This document shows positions 42,062-49,269 of a stretch of DNA of 64,000 bases, piece by piece (position 1 is the first letter of the stretch; each line of letters begins with the position of its first letter). The position numbers were made by a program, and so were the translations under genes. Source of the stretch: Chersky-840 sp035604715 (GTDB lineage Bacteria > Actinomycetota > Acidimicrobiia > Acidimicrobiales > UBA8190). The notes under the pieces were generated by a model. The model saw only the letters and a list, made by a program, of their open reading frames with translations, did not search any database and was not told where the DNA came from. Location: assembly GCA_963731665.1 (NCBI GenBank), contig CAVSWP010000002.1:73695-137694 (forward strand). The letters are read 5' to 3'.

Positions 42062-42838
42062 CTATTCAGGCGTGACGTAGGCGGCGGTGATGCCTCCGTC
42101 GACCACGAGGGCGGATCCCGTCATGAACGAGGACTCGTCCGACGCCAGGAACAGCGCGGCCCGGGCGACCTCCTCGGGCCGCCCGAGACGACCCATGGGG
42201 ATGTGCACGATCCGCCGGTTGCGGCGCACGGGATCAGAGAGCAGCTCGGCGAGAAGCGGGGTCTCGATCGGTCCCGGACACAGGGAGTTCGCCCGGATTC
42301 CCTGGCGGGCGTACTCCACCGCCAGCTCGCGGGTGAAGGCGAGGACCCCGCCCTTCGACGCCGTGTAGGCCACCTGCGCGGTGGCGGCCCCCATGAGCGC
42401 CACGAAAGAGGCCACGTTCACGATCGACCCGCCACCGCTCTCGATCATGGTGGGGATGGCGCCGCGACAGCACAACCACACGCCTTTCAAGTTCACGTGC
42501 ATGACGTGGTCCCAGGTGGACGGGGGAGTGTCGAGGACCCCGCCGTCGTCTCCGGGAAAGATCCCGGCGTTGTTGAACAGCACGTGGAGACCGCCGAGCT
42601 GCTGCGTGGCCGCCACCACCTCGTCGACCTGGGACTCGTCCGAGACGTCGGCGGCGACCGCCACGGCGCGCCCGCCGGCGTCGATGATGTGCTCGACGGT
42701 GTCGCGGGCCGCCTGACCCACCACGTCGGCGACCACCACGGCGGCGCCTTCGGAGGCGAACAGGGTGGCGGCAACCCGGCCGATGCCGCTGCCGGCTCCG
42801 GTGATCACCGCCACCTTTCCCGTGAGCCGGCCCGCCAC
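42062..42838 (-). CDS. SDR family oxidoreductase
   Basis: A 258-residue classical short-chain dehydrogenase. Cofactor motif T-G-x3-G-x-G in 'ITGAGSGIGRVAATLFAS' (about 13-30), 'NNAGIFPG', catalytic Ser in 'VNVASFVALMG', Tyr and Lys in 'VAYTASKGG', and 'NSLCPGPIETPLL'. An Asp in 'VVVADVVGQ' after the second strand points to NAD rather than NADP. The start is GTG 42838, with TATGGT 6 nt upstream on the minus strand. It lies 73 bp upstream of the glutamine-synthetase-like gene on the same strand, so the two may act in the same pathway, but the substrate is unknown. Confidence 0.88.
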   Translation of the reverse strand: MAGRLTGKVAVITGAGSGIGRVAATLFASEGAAVVVADVVGQAARDTVEHIIDAGGRAVAVAADVSDESQVDEVVAATQQLGGLHVLFNNAGIFPGDDGGVLDTPPSTWDHVMHVNLKGVWLCCRGAIPTMIESGGGSIVNVASFVALMGAATAQVAYTASKGGVLAFTRELAVEYARQGIRANSLCPGPIETPLLAELLSDPVRRNRRIVHIPMGRLGRPEEVARAALFLASDESSFMTGSALVVDGGITAAYVTPE

Positions 42839-42844
42839 GCCACG

Positions 42845-42850
42845 ACCATA
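42845..42850 (-). promoter_or_regulatory. Leaderless -10 box (TATGGT) of the SDR gene
   Basis: On the minus strand TATGGT ends 6 nt before the GTG at 42838, without a ribosome-binding site. Confidence 0.45.
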
Positions 42851-42953
42851 CCCGGCACCGCCCGCCGGGCCCGAGCCCTCGAGCGCGCCCACGACGCGCC
42901 TTCGGACCGCGGCCGTGGACCGAGAGCGCGGGCGTCGGTGTGATACTGGACGC

Positions 42954-43670
42954 ATGACCACGCGTGCCGTGCCCATCGTGGGGGTCACCACCTACCACCA
43001 GCAGGCCTCGTGGGGCCCGTGGGACAGGTTGGCGACCGTCCTGCCGGCGTCGTACACCGACACCGTGGCGACCGCCGGGGGTCGCCCGGTGCTGCTTCCC
43101 CCCACCACGGGCGCCGTCGACGATGACGCCGCCGTCGTGGTGGTGGCGGCGCTCGACGCCTTGGTACTGGTCGGAGGCGGGGACATCGATCCCGCCCTCT
43201 ACGGACAGGCGCCCGCCCCCGCCACGGTCGGGGTCGACCCCGGGCGCGACGCCAGCGAGCTGGCGTTGCTGGCGGCCGCGCTCGACGCCGACCTCCCCGT
43301 CCTGGCCATCTGCCGGGGGATGCAGCTGCTCAACGTGTTCCTCGGTGGCACCCTCGTCCAGCACGTGCCCGACGTCGTCGGTCACGACACCCACCAGCCC
43401 GCCCGGGGCTGCTTCGGAGACGTCGAGGTCACCACCGAGGCGGGCTCGCTGGTGGCGAAGTTCCTGGGCGAGACGGCCACCGTCCGCTGCTCGCACCACC
43501 AGGCCCTCGACCGGTTGGGTGCCGGGCTGGTCGTCACGGCGCGCTCGGCTGACGGGCTGGCCGAGGCGGTCGAGCTCCCGTCGGCCCGCTTCGTCGTGGG
43601 CGTGCAATGGCATCCCGAAGAAGACGCTGATCGCCGCCCGTTCGCCGCTTTGCTGGACGCCGTCACGTGA
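42954..43670 (+). CDS. Gamma-glutamyl-gamma-aminobutyrate hydrolase family (class I amidotransferase-like)
   Basis: A 238-residue peptidase C26 / PuuD-type hydrolase. The nucleophile elbow 'LPVLAICRGMQLLNVFLGG' carries the catalytic Cys and the C-terminal 'GVQWHPEED' the His-Glu pair; 'LVLVGGGDIDPALYG' is family-typical. PuuD releases GABA from gamma-glutamyl-GABA. Combined with the divergent glutamine-synthetase-like gene and the overlapping aldehyde dehydrogenase, it suggests a gamma-glutamylated amine degradation route. ATG 42954 has GATACT 6 nt upstream. The stop overlaps the aldehyde dehydrogenase GTG. Fold and catalytic residues are seen; substrate is inferred. Confidence 0.86.
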   Translation: MTTRAVPIVGVTTYHQQASWGPWDRLATVLPASYTDTVATAGGRPVLLPPTTGAVDDDAAVVVVAALDALVLVGGGDIDPALYGQAPAPATVGVDPGRDASELALLAAALDADLPVLAICRGMQLLNVFLGGTLVQHVPDVVGHDTHQPARGCFGDVEVTTEAGSLVAKFLGETATVRCSHHQALDRLGAGLVVTARSADGLAEAVELPSARFVVGVQWHPEEDADRRPFAALLDAVT

Positions 43671-45073
43671 CTCCCGACACCACGACCGCGGCGCCGTCGG
43701 CCGGCACCGTTCGCGTCGTGAACCCGGCCACCGAGCTGACCGTCGCCGAGGTGACCCGTCAGGACAAGGAGGCCGCCGACGCGGCGGTGGGGCGCGCCGC
43801 GGCGGCCTTTCCCGCCTGGCGTGACGTCACCCCGGGCGACCGGACCCGCCTGCTGCGACGCTTCGCCGAACAGGTGGAGGCCCACGTCGAGGAGCTCGCC
43901 CTGCTCGAGACCCGCAACGTCGGAAAGCCCATCGCCGACAGCCGGGGCGAGGTGGCCATGGTCGCCGACGTCCTGCACTTCTACTCCGGAGCGGTCGAGA
44001 AGCACCGGGGAGCCACCATTCCGGTGGCGGGAGGCGTCGACCTCACCTGGCCCGAGCCCCTCGGTGTGGTGGCCGCCATCGTGCCGTGGAACTTCCCGCT
44101 CGCCATCACGTCGTGGAAGGTCGCCCCCGCCCTGGCATGCGGGAACACGGTGGTGGTGAAGCCCGCCGACCTCACGCCCCTGACGGCCCTGCGCCTGGCC
44201 GAGCTGGCCCTCGACGCCGGCATCCCCGAAGGCGTGCTGCAGGTGGTGGTGGGCCGGGGCACCACCGTCGGGTCGGTGCTCGTCGAGCATCCCGACGTGG
44301 CCAAGGTGGCCTTCACCGGCTCGACCGAAGCCGGACGCGACGTCATGGCGCGAGCGGCGGGGACCATCAAGCGCGTCACCTTGGAGCTCGGGGGGAAGTC
44401 CGCCAACATCGTCTTCGCCGACGCCGACCTCGAGCTGGCCGCGGCCAGCGCACCGTCGGCCGTCTTCGGCAACGCCGGGCAGGACTGCTGCGCACGCAGC
44501 CGCATCCTGGTCGAGCGGGGTGCCTTCGACCGCTTCGTCGAGCTCCTCGTCGCCGCCACGCACGCCCTGGTGGTGGGGGACCCCGAGGACGACGCCACCC
44601 AGATGGGCCCGCTGGTCTCCGCCGAGCACCGGGCCCGGGTCACCGGTTTCGTCGACCCCGCCGAGCCCGGCCTCGCCGTGGCGGGTCGGAGCCCGACGCC
44701 AGCGGGGCCCGGATGGTGGTTCCCCGCCACCGTCCTCGCCCCGGTCGATCCCTCGTTGCGGGTGTGGCGCGAGGAGATCTTCGGCCCCGTGGTGGCGGTG
44801 ACGCCCTTCGAGGACGAAGCCCATGCCGTGGCCCTGGCCAACGACACGCCCTACGGGCTGTCGGGCTCGATCTGGACCCGTGACTCGGCGCGCGCCCTGC
44901 GCATGGCCAAGGCCGTGCAGGCCGGGGTGCTCTCGGTGAACTCCAACACCTCGGTGCGCGTGAACACCCCGTTCGGTGGCATGAAGCAGTCCGGGTTCGG
45001 TCGGGAGTTGGGCATGGAGGCACTGGCGTCGTTCTCCGACGTCAAGAACGTCTTTCTCTCCACCCAAGGCTGA
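43667..45073 (+). CDS. Aldehyde dehydrogenase (PuuC/aminobutyraldehyde dehydrogenase-like)
   Basis: A 468-residue NAD(P)-dependent aldehyde dehydrogenase. Visible are 'IVPWNFPLAITSWKVAPALA', the Lys and Glu of 'VVKPADLTPLTAL', 'AFTGSTEAGRDV', the general-base Glu in 'VTLELGGKSANIVFADADL', and the nucleophilic Cys in 'FGNAGQDCCARS'. 'EIFGPVVAV' and 'PFGGMKQSGFGRE' complete the family pattern. It starts with GTG overlapping the amidase stop (GTGA), so both are made from one message. In a Puu-type pathway it would oxidise gamma-glutamyl-aminobutyraldehyde. Alternative substrates such as betaine aldehyde or aminobutyraldehyde cannot be excluded. Confidence 0.88.
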   Translation: MTPDTTTAAPSAGTVRVVNPATELTVAEVTRQDKEAADAAVGRAAAAFPAWRDVTPGDRTRLLRRFAEQVEAHVEELALLETRNVGKPIADSRGEVAMVADVLHFYSGAVEKHRGATIPVAGGVDLTWPEPLGVVAAIVPWNFPLAITSWKVAPALACGNTVVVKPADLTPLTALRLAELALDAGIPEGVLQVVVGRGTTVGSVLVEHPDVAKVAFTGSTEAGRDVMARAAGTIKRVTLELGGKSANIVFADADLELAAASAPSAVFGNAGQDCCARSRILVERGAFDRFVELLVAATHALVVGDPEDDATQMGPLVSAEHRARVTGFVDPAEPGLAVAGRSPTPAGPGWWFPATVLAPVDPSLRVWREEIFGPVVAVTPFEDEAHAVALANDTPYGLSGSIWTRDSARALRMAKAVQAGVLSVNSNTSVRVNTPFGGMKQSGFGRELGMEALASFSDVKNVFLSTQG

Positions 45074-45124
45074 TCGCCCCGAGCCGCACGCCCGGGTCAA
45101 CGGGCCGGTGTCCGGTTGGCCCGG

Positions 45125-45130
45125 TAACGT
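45125..45130 (+). promoter_or_regulatory. Leaderless -10 box (TAACGT) of the 47-residue membrane protein gene
   Basis: TAACGT ends 7 nt before GTG 45138, supporting that this very short frame is a real gene. Confidence 0.4.
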
Positions 45131-45137
45131 CTGATTC

Positions 45138-45281
45138 GTGAGCAGTGGCCGAAAGTTCGTGAAGCCGTTGGTGGCGGCCTTGGGTCTGGCCGGCACCATC
45201 GCCAGTGTCTGGTGGTTCGCCCTCAAGCCCCGTCGCAAACGCGCCGGGCAGCGTTCTTCGGAGCCCCCCACACCGCAGTGA
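45138..45281 (+). CDS. Small single-pass membrane protein (47 residues)
   Basis: Starts at GTG 45138 and ends at TGA 45279-45281. A short basic head ('SSGRKFVK') is followed by one membrane helix ('PLVAALGLAGTIASVWWFAL', about 9-28) and a basic, polar tail ending 'SSEPPTPQ'. The positive-outside-then-helix layout and third-position G/C use look coding. A TAACGT box at the leaderless distance supports a promoter. It is too short for similarity-based naming. It lies between the aldehyde dehydrogenase and the copper-lipoprotein genes, with its own promoter. Confidence 0.55.
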   Translation: MSSGRKFVKPLVAALGLAGTIASVWWFALKPRRKRAGQRSSEPPTPQ

Positions 45282-45326
45282 GCCTCCCTCGCCACCGGGC
45301 GCCGATGCCCGGCGACGCGCGTGGGC

Positions 45327-45332
45327 TACCGT
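45327..45332 (+). promoter_or_regulatory. Leaderless -10 box (TACCGT) of the PHM-like gene
   Basis: TACCGT ends 7 nt before GTG 45340. Confidence 0.45.
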
Positions 45333-45339
45333 TTGCACA

Positions 45340-46512
45340 GTGAAACGTCCCCGGATCCCCCTGCCGGCCGCCGCCCGGGTGATCTTTGTCTCCGCAACGA
45401 TTGCCATGGGACTGGCGGCGTGCGGGTCCAGCTCCAACCCGACGGCCAAGGCGGCCACCACGGCCAGCTCGTCGGGGCCGCCGGTGAAGACCATCACGTT
45501 GCAATCGCCGATCTCCTACACGCCGCATGCCTCGGTGGGCGGGACCGACGACTACCACTGCACGTTGGTCGACCCGCACGTGACCACCGACTCCTACATC
45601 GTCGGGAGCGAGTTCTTCCCCAACGACGGCAAGAGCTTCGAGGTCCATCACGCCATCCTCTTCCTGGTCCCACCCAACCTGGCCAAGGCCGCCCTCGCCG
45701 CCGATGACGGCGACAAGGGCTGGACGTGCTTCGGGGAGTCCCCCCTGCCGGGCACGTCGTTCGCCCAGGTCTCGAACACGCCATGGCTCACGGCGTGGGC
45801 CCCGGGGCACGGAGTGGACACCGCCCCCAAGGGGACCGGTGTGCCCTTCCCGGCCGGCAGCCTGGTCATCATGCAGGTCCACTACAACCTGCTCGAAGGG
45901 GACAACCCCGAGCGCGTCAGCCTGGTCCTGCACACCGTGCCGGCGTCGACCGACCTCACCCCGCTGCGCCTCGACCTGCTGCCCGCACCGCCCGACATCC
46001 CGTGCCCGGCGGGTATCACCGGCCCGTTGTGCAACCGGGCCGCCTCGCTGGCGGACGTGGGCCAACGCTTCGGCCAGAGCGCCGTGCAGTTCGACAATTT
46101 CCTCGAGCAGTTCTGCGGGCGCAATCCGGTCGACCCACCGGGCGGCGATACCACGTCGTGCACATGGCCCGCCCCCTCGGGGACGATCGTGCGGCTGACC
46201 GCCCACATGCACCTGCTCGGCACGGGCATGCAGGTCGTGCTGGACGCCGGCACGCCCAACGCCAAGACCTTGCTGGACGTGCCCAACTACAACTTCGACT
46301 ATCAGCGGTCCTACGTCCTGGCCACGCCGGTGGCCTCCAAGGCCGGTGACACCATCACCGTCACCTGCACCTACAACCCGGTGTTGCGCCAGGAGCTCCC
46401 GCAATTGCGCAAGCTCCCACCCCGGTACGTCGTCTGGGGGGACGGCTCCTCCGACGAGATGTGCCTCGCCCTGGTCAACTACGTCTCCACCTCCGACGCG
46501 CCCTCCATCTGA
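45340..46512 (+). CDS. Lipoprotein related to copper type II monooxygenases (PHM/DBM-like)
   Basis: A 390-residue exported lipoprotein: signal peptide ending in 'MGLAAC' (lipid-attached Cys about 28), a Ser/Ala-rich linker, then a beta-rich domain pair like peptidylglycine alpha-hydroxylating and dopamine beta-monooxygenases. Candidate copper ligands are H103-H104 in 'VHHAILF' (CuH-type site), H289 and H291 in 'AHMHLLG' (CuM-type His-x-His) and M374 in 'SSDEMCLALVNY', the position of the CuM methionine in animal enzymes. 'TVTCTYNP' precedes it as in that family. The substrate is unknown, since animal-type peptide or catecholamine substrates are unlikely. GTG start with a TACCGT box 7 nt upstream. 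Fold assignment from memory of the family's motifs. Confidence 0.75.
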   Translation: MKRPRIPLPAAARVIFVSATIAMGLAACGSSSNPTAKAATTASSSGPPVKTITLQSPISYTPHASVGGTDDYHCTLVDPHVTTDSYIVGSEFFPNDGKSFEVHHAILFLVPPNLAKAALAADDGDKGWTCFGESPLPGTSFAQVSNTPWLTAWAPGHGVDTAPKGTGVPFPAGSLVIMQVHYNLLEGDNPERVSLVLHTVPASTDLTPLRLDLLPAPPDIPCPAGITGPLCNRAASLADVGQRFGQSAVQFDNFLEQFCGRNPVDPPGGDTTSCTWPAPSGTIVRLTAHMHLLGTGMQVVLDAGTPNAKTLLDVPNYNFDYQRSYVLATPVASKAGDTITVTCTYNPVLRQELPQLRKLPPRYVVWGDGSSDEMCLALVNYVSTSDAPSI

Positions 46513-46553
46513 CGGCCTCTGCGCCGACGGCGCCCGAAGGACCAGCCAGCTCC

Positions 46554-47324
46554 TCAGACACCGACCAGGGCCGGCAGGACCTCGCTGATGGGGCCTCGGA
46601 CCACGACTTCGGCGATGGCGTCGTAGTCGGTGGGCTCGGCGTTGACGATGACGACCGGCGCGCCGGAGAGGTGCGCGGCGGGGACGAGGCCGGCGGCGGG
46701 GTAGACCGACAAGGTCGACCCGACGGCCAACAACAGGTCGCAGGCCCGGGCGGCCTGTTCGGCGCGCACCAGGTCTTCGACCACCAGGTTCTGGCCAAAG
46801 CTGATGGTGGCGGATTTCAGGATCCCGGCGCACGTCTCTCCGTCCACGGTGACGGTGCAGGCGGGGTCGTCCTCGCCGGCCCGCACCCGCTCGAGCACGG
46901 CCGGCATGGGCGAACGGGCCCCGCACGACATGCACAGCACTTCCCGCATGGTGCCGTGGATCTCCACGACCCGCTCGGGATCGCTGCCCGCCGCCTGGTG
47001 AAGGCCATCGATGTTCTGGGTCACCAGGGTGTGCAGCACACCGCGCTGCTCGAGCGCCACCAGGGCTCGGTGCCCGGCGTTCGGCCGCGCCTCCCACGTC
47101 GGTGACTCCAGGCGGTGGCGCCACGTCCGTCGCCGCACGTCCCCGTCGGCCAAGTACGTCTGCAGCGTCGCCATCTTCTCCGCCTCGGGATTCTTGGTCC
47201 AGATCCCGTTGGGGCCGCGAAAGTCCGGAATGCCCGAGTCGGTGGAGATGCCCGCGCCGGTGAGCACCACTAGGCGGGTGCTCGCCGCCACCAGCCGGCG
47301 GGCCGCTTCGACTGCGGGGTCCAT
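46554..47324 (-). CDS. NAD-dependent protein deacylase (Sir2 family)
   Basis: A 256-residue sirtuin that removes acyl groups from lysines using NAD. Rossmann motif 'VVLTGAGISTDSGIPDFRG' (about 18-36), catalytic His region 'TQNIDGLHQAAGS' and 'VEIHGTMREVLC', four zinc cysteines ('CMSCG' and 'CTVTVDGETCAG'), 'SFGQNLV' and 'AVGSTLSVYPAAGL'. All are present, so it should be active. It is of the class II/III-like bacterial type and lacks the Tyr/Arg pair typical of desuccinylases as far as I can see. No protein acetyltransferase gene is adjacent. Confidence 0.92.
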   Translation of the reverse strand: MDPAVEAARRLVAASTRLVVLTGAGISTDSGIPDFRGPNGIWTKNPEAEKMATLQTYLADGDVRRRTWRHRLESPTWEARPNAGHRALVALEQRGVLHTLVTQNIDGLHQAAGSDPERVVEIHGTMREVLCMSCGARSPMPAVLERVRAGEDDPACTVTVDGETCAGILKSATISFGQNLVVEDLVRAEQAARACDLLLAVGSTLSVYPAAGLVPAAHLSGAPVVIVNAEPTDYDAIAEVVVRGPISEVLPALVGV

Positions 47325-47696
47325 GCGATGAGTTTCGCGCCTGCGTGGGGACCGCTGCCGCCGGCGGGAGGGTCAGCACTCGCGTCGGCGAGTACCGCTT
47401 AGTAGCTTCTGCGAGCAGGGCTGACCTCACTCCGGCCGCTGCGCTCCTGTGGACGGGCGTGGTGGTCGCACCGCATTCATCCCCATCGGGGTCCTGTCGC
47501 CGGTGGGCGGGGCGCTCGCCGATCGGCTCGACCATCGGCGCTGGCTCACCACAACCGCGGCCTTCACGACGTCGGGGAGCTCCGCCGGCGCGATCTTCCC
47601 GGGGCCTGGACGCGCCCCGGAATCTGCCTGCGCTACGACAGGGGCATCGGCCGCCGCCGGCGTGCCACTGGCCGTCGGGTGGGCGATGATCTTGCC
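47325..47696 (+). pseudogene. Gene-poor stretch with a remnant of an MFS transporter
   Basis: 372 bp between the sirtuin and aldehyde dehydrogenase genes with no intact gene. At 47476-47580 one frame reads 'FIPIGVLSPVGGALADRLDH', followed by 'RRWLTTTAAFTT', the helix 2, D-R-x-x-R-R loop and helix 3 pattern of major-facilitator exporters. Just upstream a second frame gives 'AALLWTGVVV'. Both ends are missing and the frame is not continuous, so this looks like a decayed transporter fragment. The last 15 bp before 47697 contain a GATGAT box 6 nt ahead of the next ATG. Confidence 0.4.
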
Positions 47697-49061
47697 ATGT
47701 CCATCGCCACCGTCAATCCCACCACGGGTGAGACCGAGAAGGTCTTCGAGCCCGATTCCGACGAACAGGTGGAGGCCAAGCTGGCCGCCGCTGAGGCCGC
47801 CTTTGCCCACTACCGGACAACATCGTTCGAGGAGCGGGCCCATCTGGCCGTCTCGGCCGCCGAGCTCCTCGAGGGCGAGCTTCCCGACATCGCGGCGGTG
47901 CTCACCACCGAGATGGGCAAGACCTTCGCGTCGGCCAAGGGGGAGGTGGCCAAGTGTGCGGCCGCCCTGCGCTGGTTCGCCGAGCACGCCGAGGGGCTGC
48001 TGGCCGATGAGCCCGTCGACACCTCCGCTCGCGAGAGCAGGGTGCGCTACGAGCCCATGGGGCCCGTGCTGGCGGTGATGCCCTGGAATTTCCCGATGTG
48101 GCAGGTGATGCGATTCGCGGCGCCGGGCCTCATGGCCGGCAACGTCGGCCTGCTCAAGCACGCCTCGAACGTTCCCCAGACGGCCGTGCTGATCGAGGAT
48201 GTCTTTCGCCGGGCCGGGTTTCCACCCGGGGTGTTCCAGACTCTTCTGGTCCCCTCGCAACGAGTGGCGGGTCTGATCGAGGACGACCGCGTCCACGGCG
48301 TCACCCTCACGGGATCCGAGGGCGCGGGCCGCTCGGTGGGCGAGGTGGCGGGTCGAGCCATCAAGAAGTCCGTGCTCGAGCTGGGAGGAAGTGACCCCTT
48401 CATCGTCCTGCCCTCGGCCGATCTCGATCGCGCCGTGGCCGTGGGCGTTCAGGCCCGGGTGCAGAACAACGGCCAGAGCTGCATCGCCGCCAAGCGCTTC
48501 ATCGTGCACGAGGCCGTCTACGACGCCTTCGAGGAGTCGTTCACCAAGACGATGGCGGAGCTGGTCGTCGGGGACCCCATGGAGCCCGGTACCGACGTCG
48601 GTCCTCTGGCCACCGCTCAGGGTCGCGACGATGTCCACCAGCAGGTCGAGGACGCCCGGGCCCGTGGCGCGGCGGTGCTGTGCGGTGGCAGGGCCGGAGA
48701 GGGCCCCGGCTTCTTCTACTCCCCGACGGTGCTGGCCGGCATCACTCCGTCGATGCGGGTGGACACCGAGGAGGTGTTCGCACCGGTCGCCCTGCTGTAC
48801 CGGGCCCACGACGCCGCCGAGGCGCTGCGCGTGGCCAACGACTCCCGGTTCGGTCTGGGGGCCAGCGTGTGGACGAACGACGCCGACGAGCGCCGGCAGT
48901 TCATCGAGGGCCTCGAGGCGGGGATGGTGTTCGTGAACGCCATGGTGGCCTCGACCGTCGAGCTGCCCTTCGGCGGGATGAAGCGGTCAGGCTACGGACG
49001 CGAGCTCTCGGCGTTGGGGATCAAGGAATTCTGCGAGGCCAAGACGGTCTGGGTGGCTTAG
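47697..49061 (+). CDS. Aldehyde dehydrogenase, succinate-semialdehyde dehydrogenase type
   Basis: A 454-residue NAD(P)-dependent dehydrogenase. 'VLAVMPWNFPMWQVMRFAAP' and 'NVGLLKHASNVPQTA' are typical of the GabD1/YneI group of succinate-semialdehyde dehydrogenases. The general base lies in 'SVLELGGSDPFIVL', the nucleophilic Cys in 'NNGQSCIAAKRF', and 'ELPFGGMKRSGYGRELS' closes the domain. It would turn succinate semialdehyde into succinate, the end of GABA breakdown, which fits with the GABA-releasing hydrolase 4 kb upstream; that link is inference. Its TAG stop lies inside the target duplication of the IS element that follows. Confidence 0.87.
   Translation: MSIATVNPTTGETEKVFEPDSDEQVEAKLAAAEAAFAHYRTTSFEERAHLAVSAAELLEGELPDIAAVLTTEMGKTFASAKGEVAKCAAALRWFAEHAEGLLADEPVDTSARESRVRYEPMGPVLAVMPWNFPMWQVMRFAAPGLMAGNVGLLKHASNVPQTAVLIEDVFRRAGFPPGVFQTLLVPSQRVAGLIEDDRVHGVTLTGSEGAGRSVGEVAGRAIKKSVLELGGSDPFIVLPSADLDRAVAVGVQARVQNNGQSCIAAKRFIVHEAVYDAFEESFTKTMAELVVGDPMEPGTDVGPLATAQGRDDVHQQVEDARARGAAVLCGGRAGEGPGFFYSPTVLAGITPSMRVDTEEVFAPVALLYRAHDAAEALRVANDSRFGLGASVWTNDADERRQFIEGLEAGMVFVNAMVASTVELPFGGMKRSGYGRELSALGIKEFCEAKTVWVA
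49058..49061. repeat. Left target-site duplication (TTAG)
   Basis: TTAG directly flanks the left IS end and is repeated at 50751-50754. Its last three bases are the stop codon of the aldehyde dehydrogenase. Confidence 0.85.
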
Positions 49062-49075
49062 CCCGGATGTTTCAT
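49062..49075 (+). repeat. Left terminal inverted repeat of the IS
   Basis: CCCGGATGTTTCAT, perfectly complementary to 50737-50750. Confidence 0.9.
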
Positions 49076-49269
49076 TAGGAGCCTGAAAGTGCTCCTGATC
49101 CGGGCATGGTGGTCATCGTTGGTGGTTTGGTCGCCAGGTGGTTTCCGTGAGTCGGTTGCTTCGTCGCCGGTGGCAGTCGTTGGGATCAAAGTGACCAATG
49201 GACCATGTCTGGGGACGTGTTCGAGCGCAGAGGGGGTGGTCGTTTCGACCTCGCTGAGACCAATGGTCG

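Noticed and set aside
45223..47535. A 770-codon minus-strand open frame.
   Set aside because: Antisense to the PHM-like gene and out of frame with the sirtuin, both well supported.
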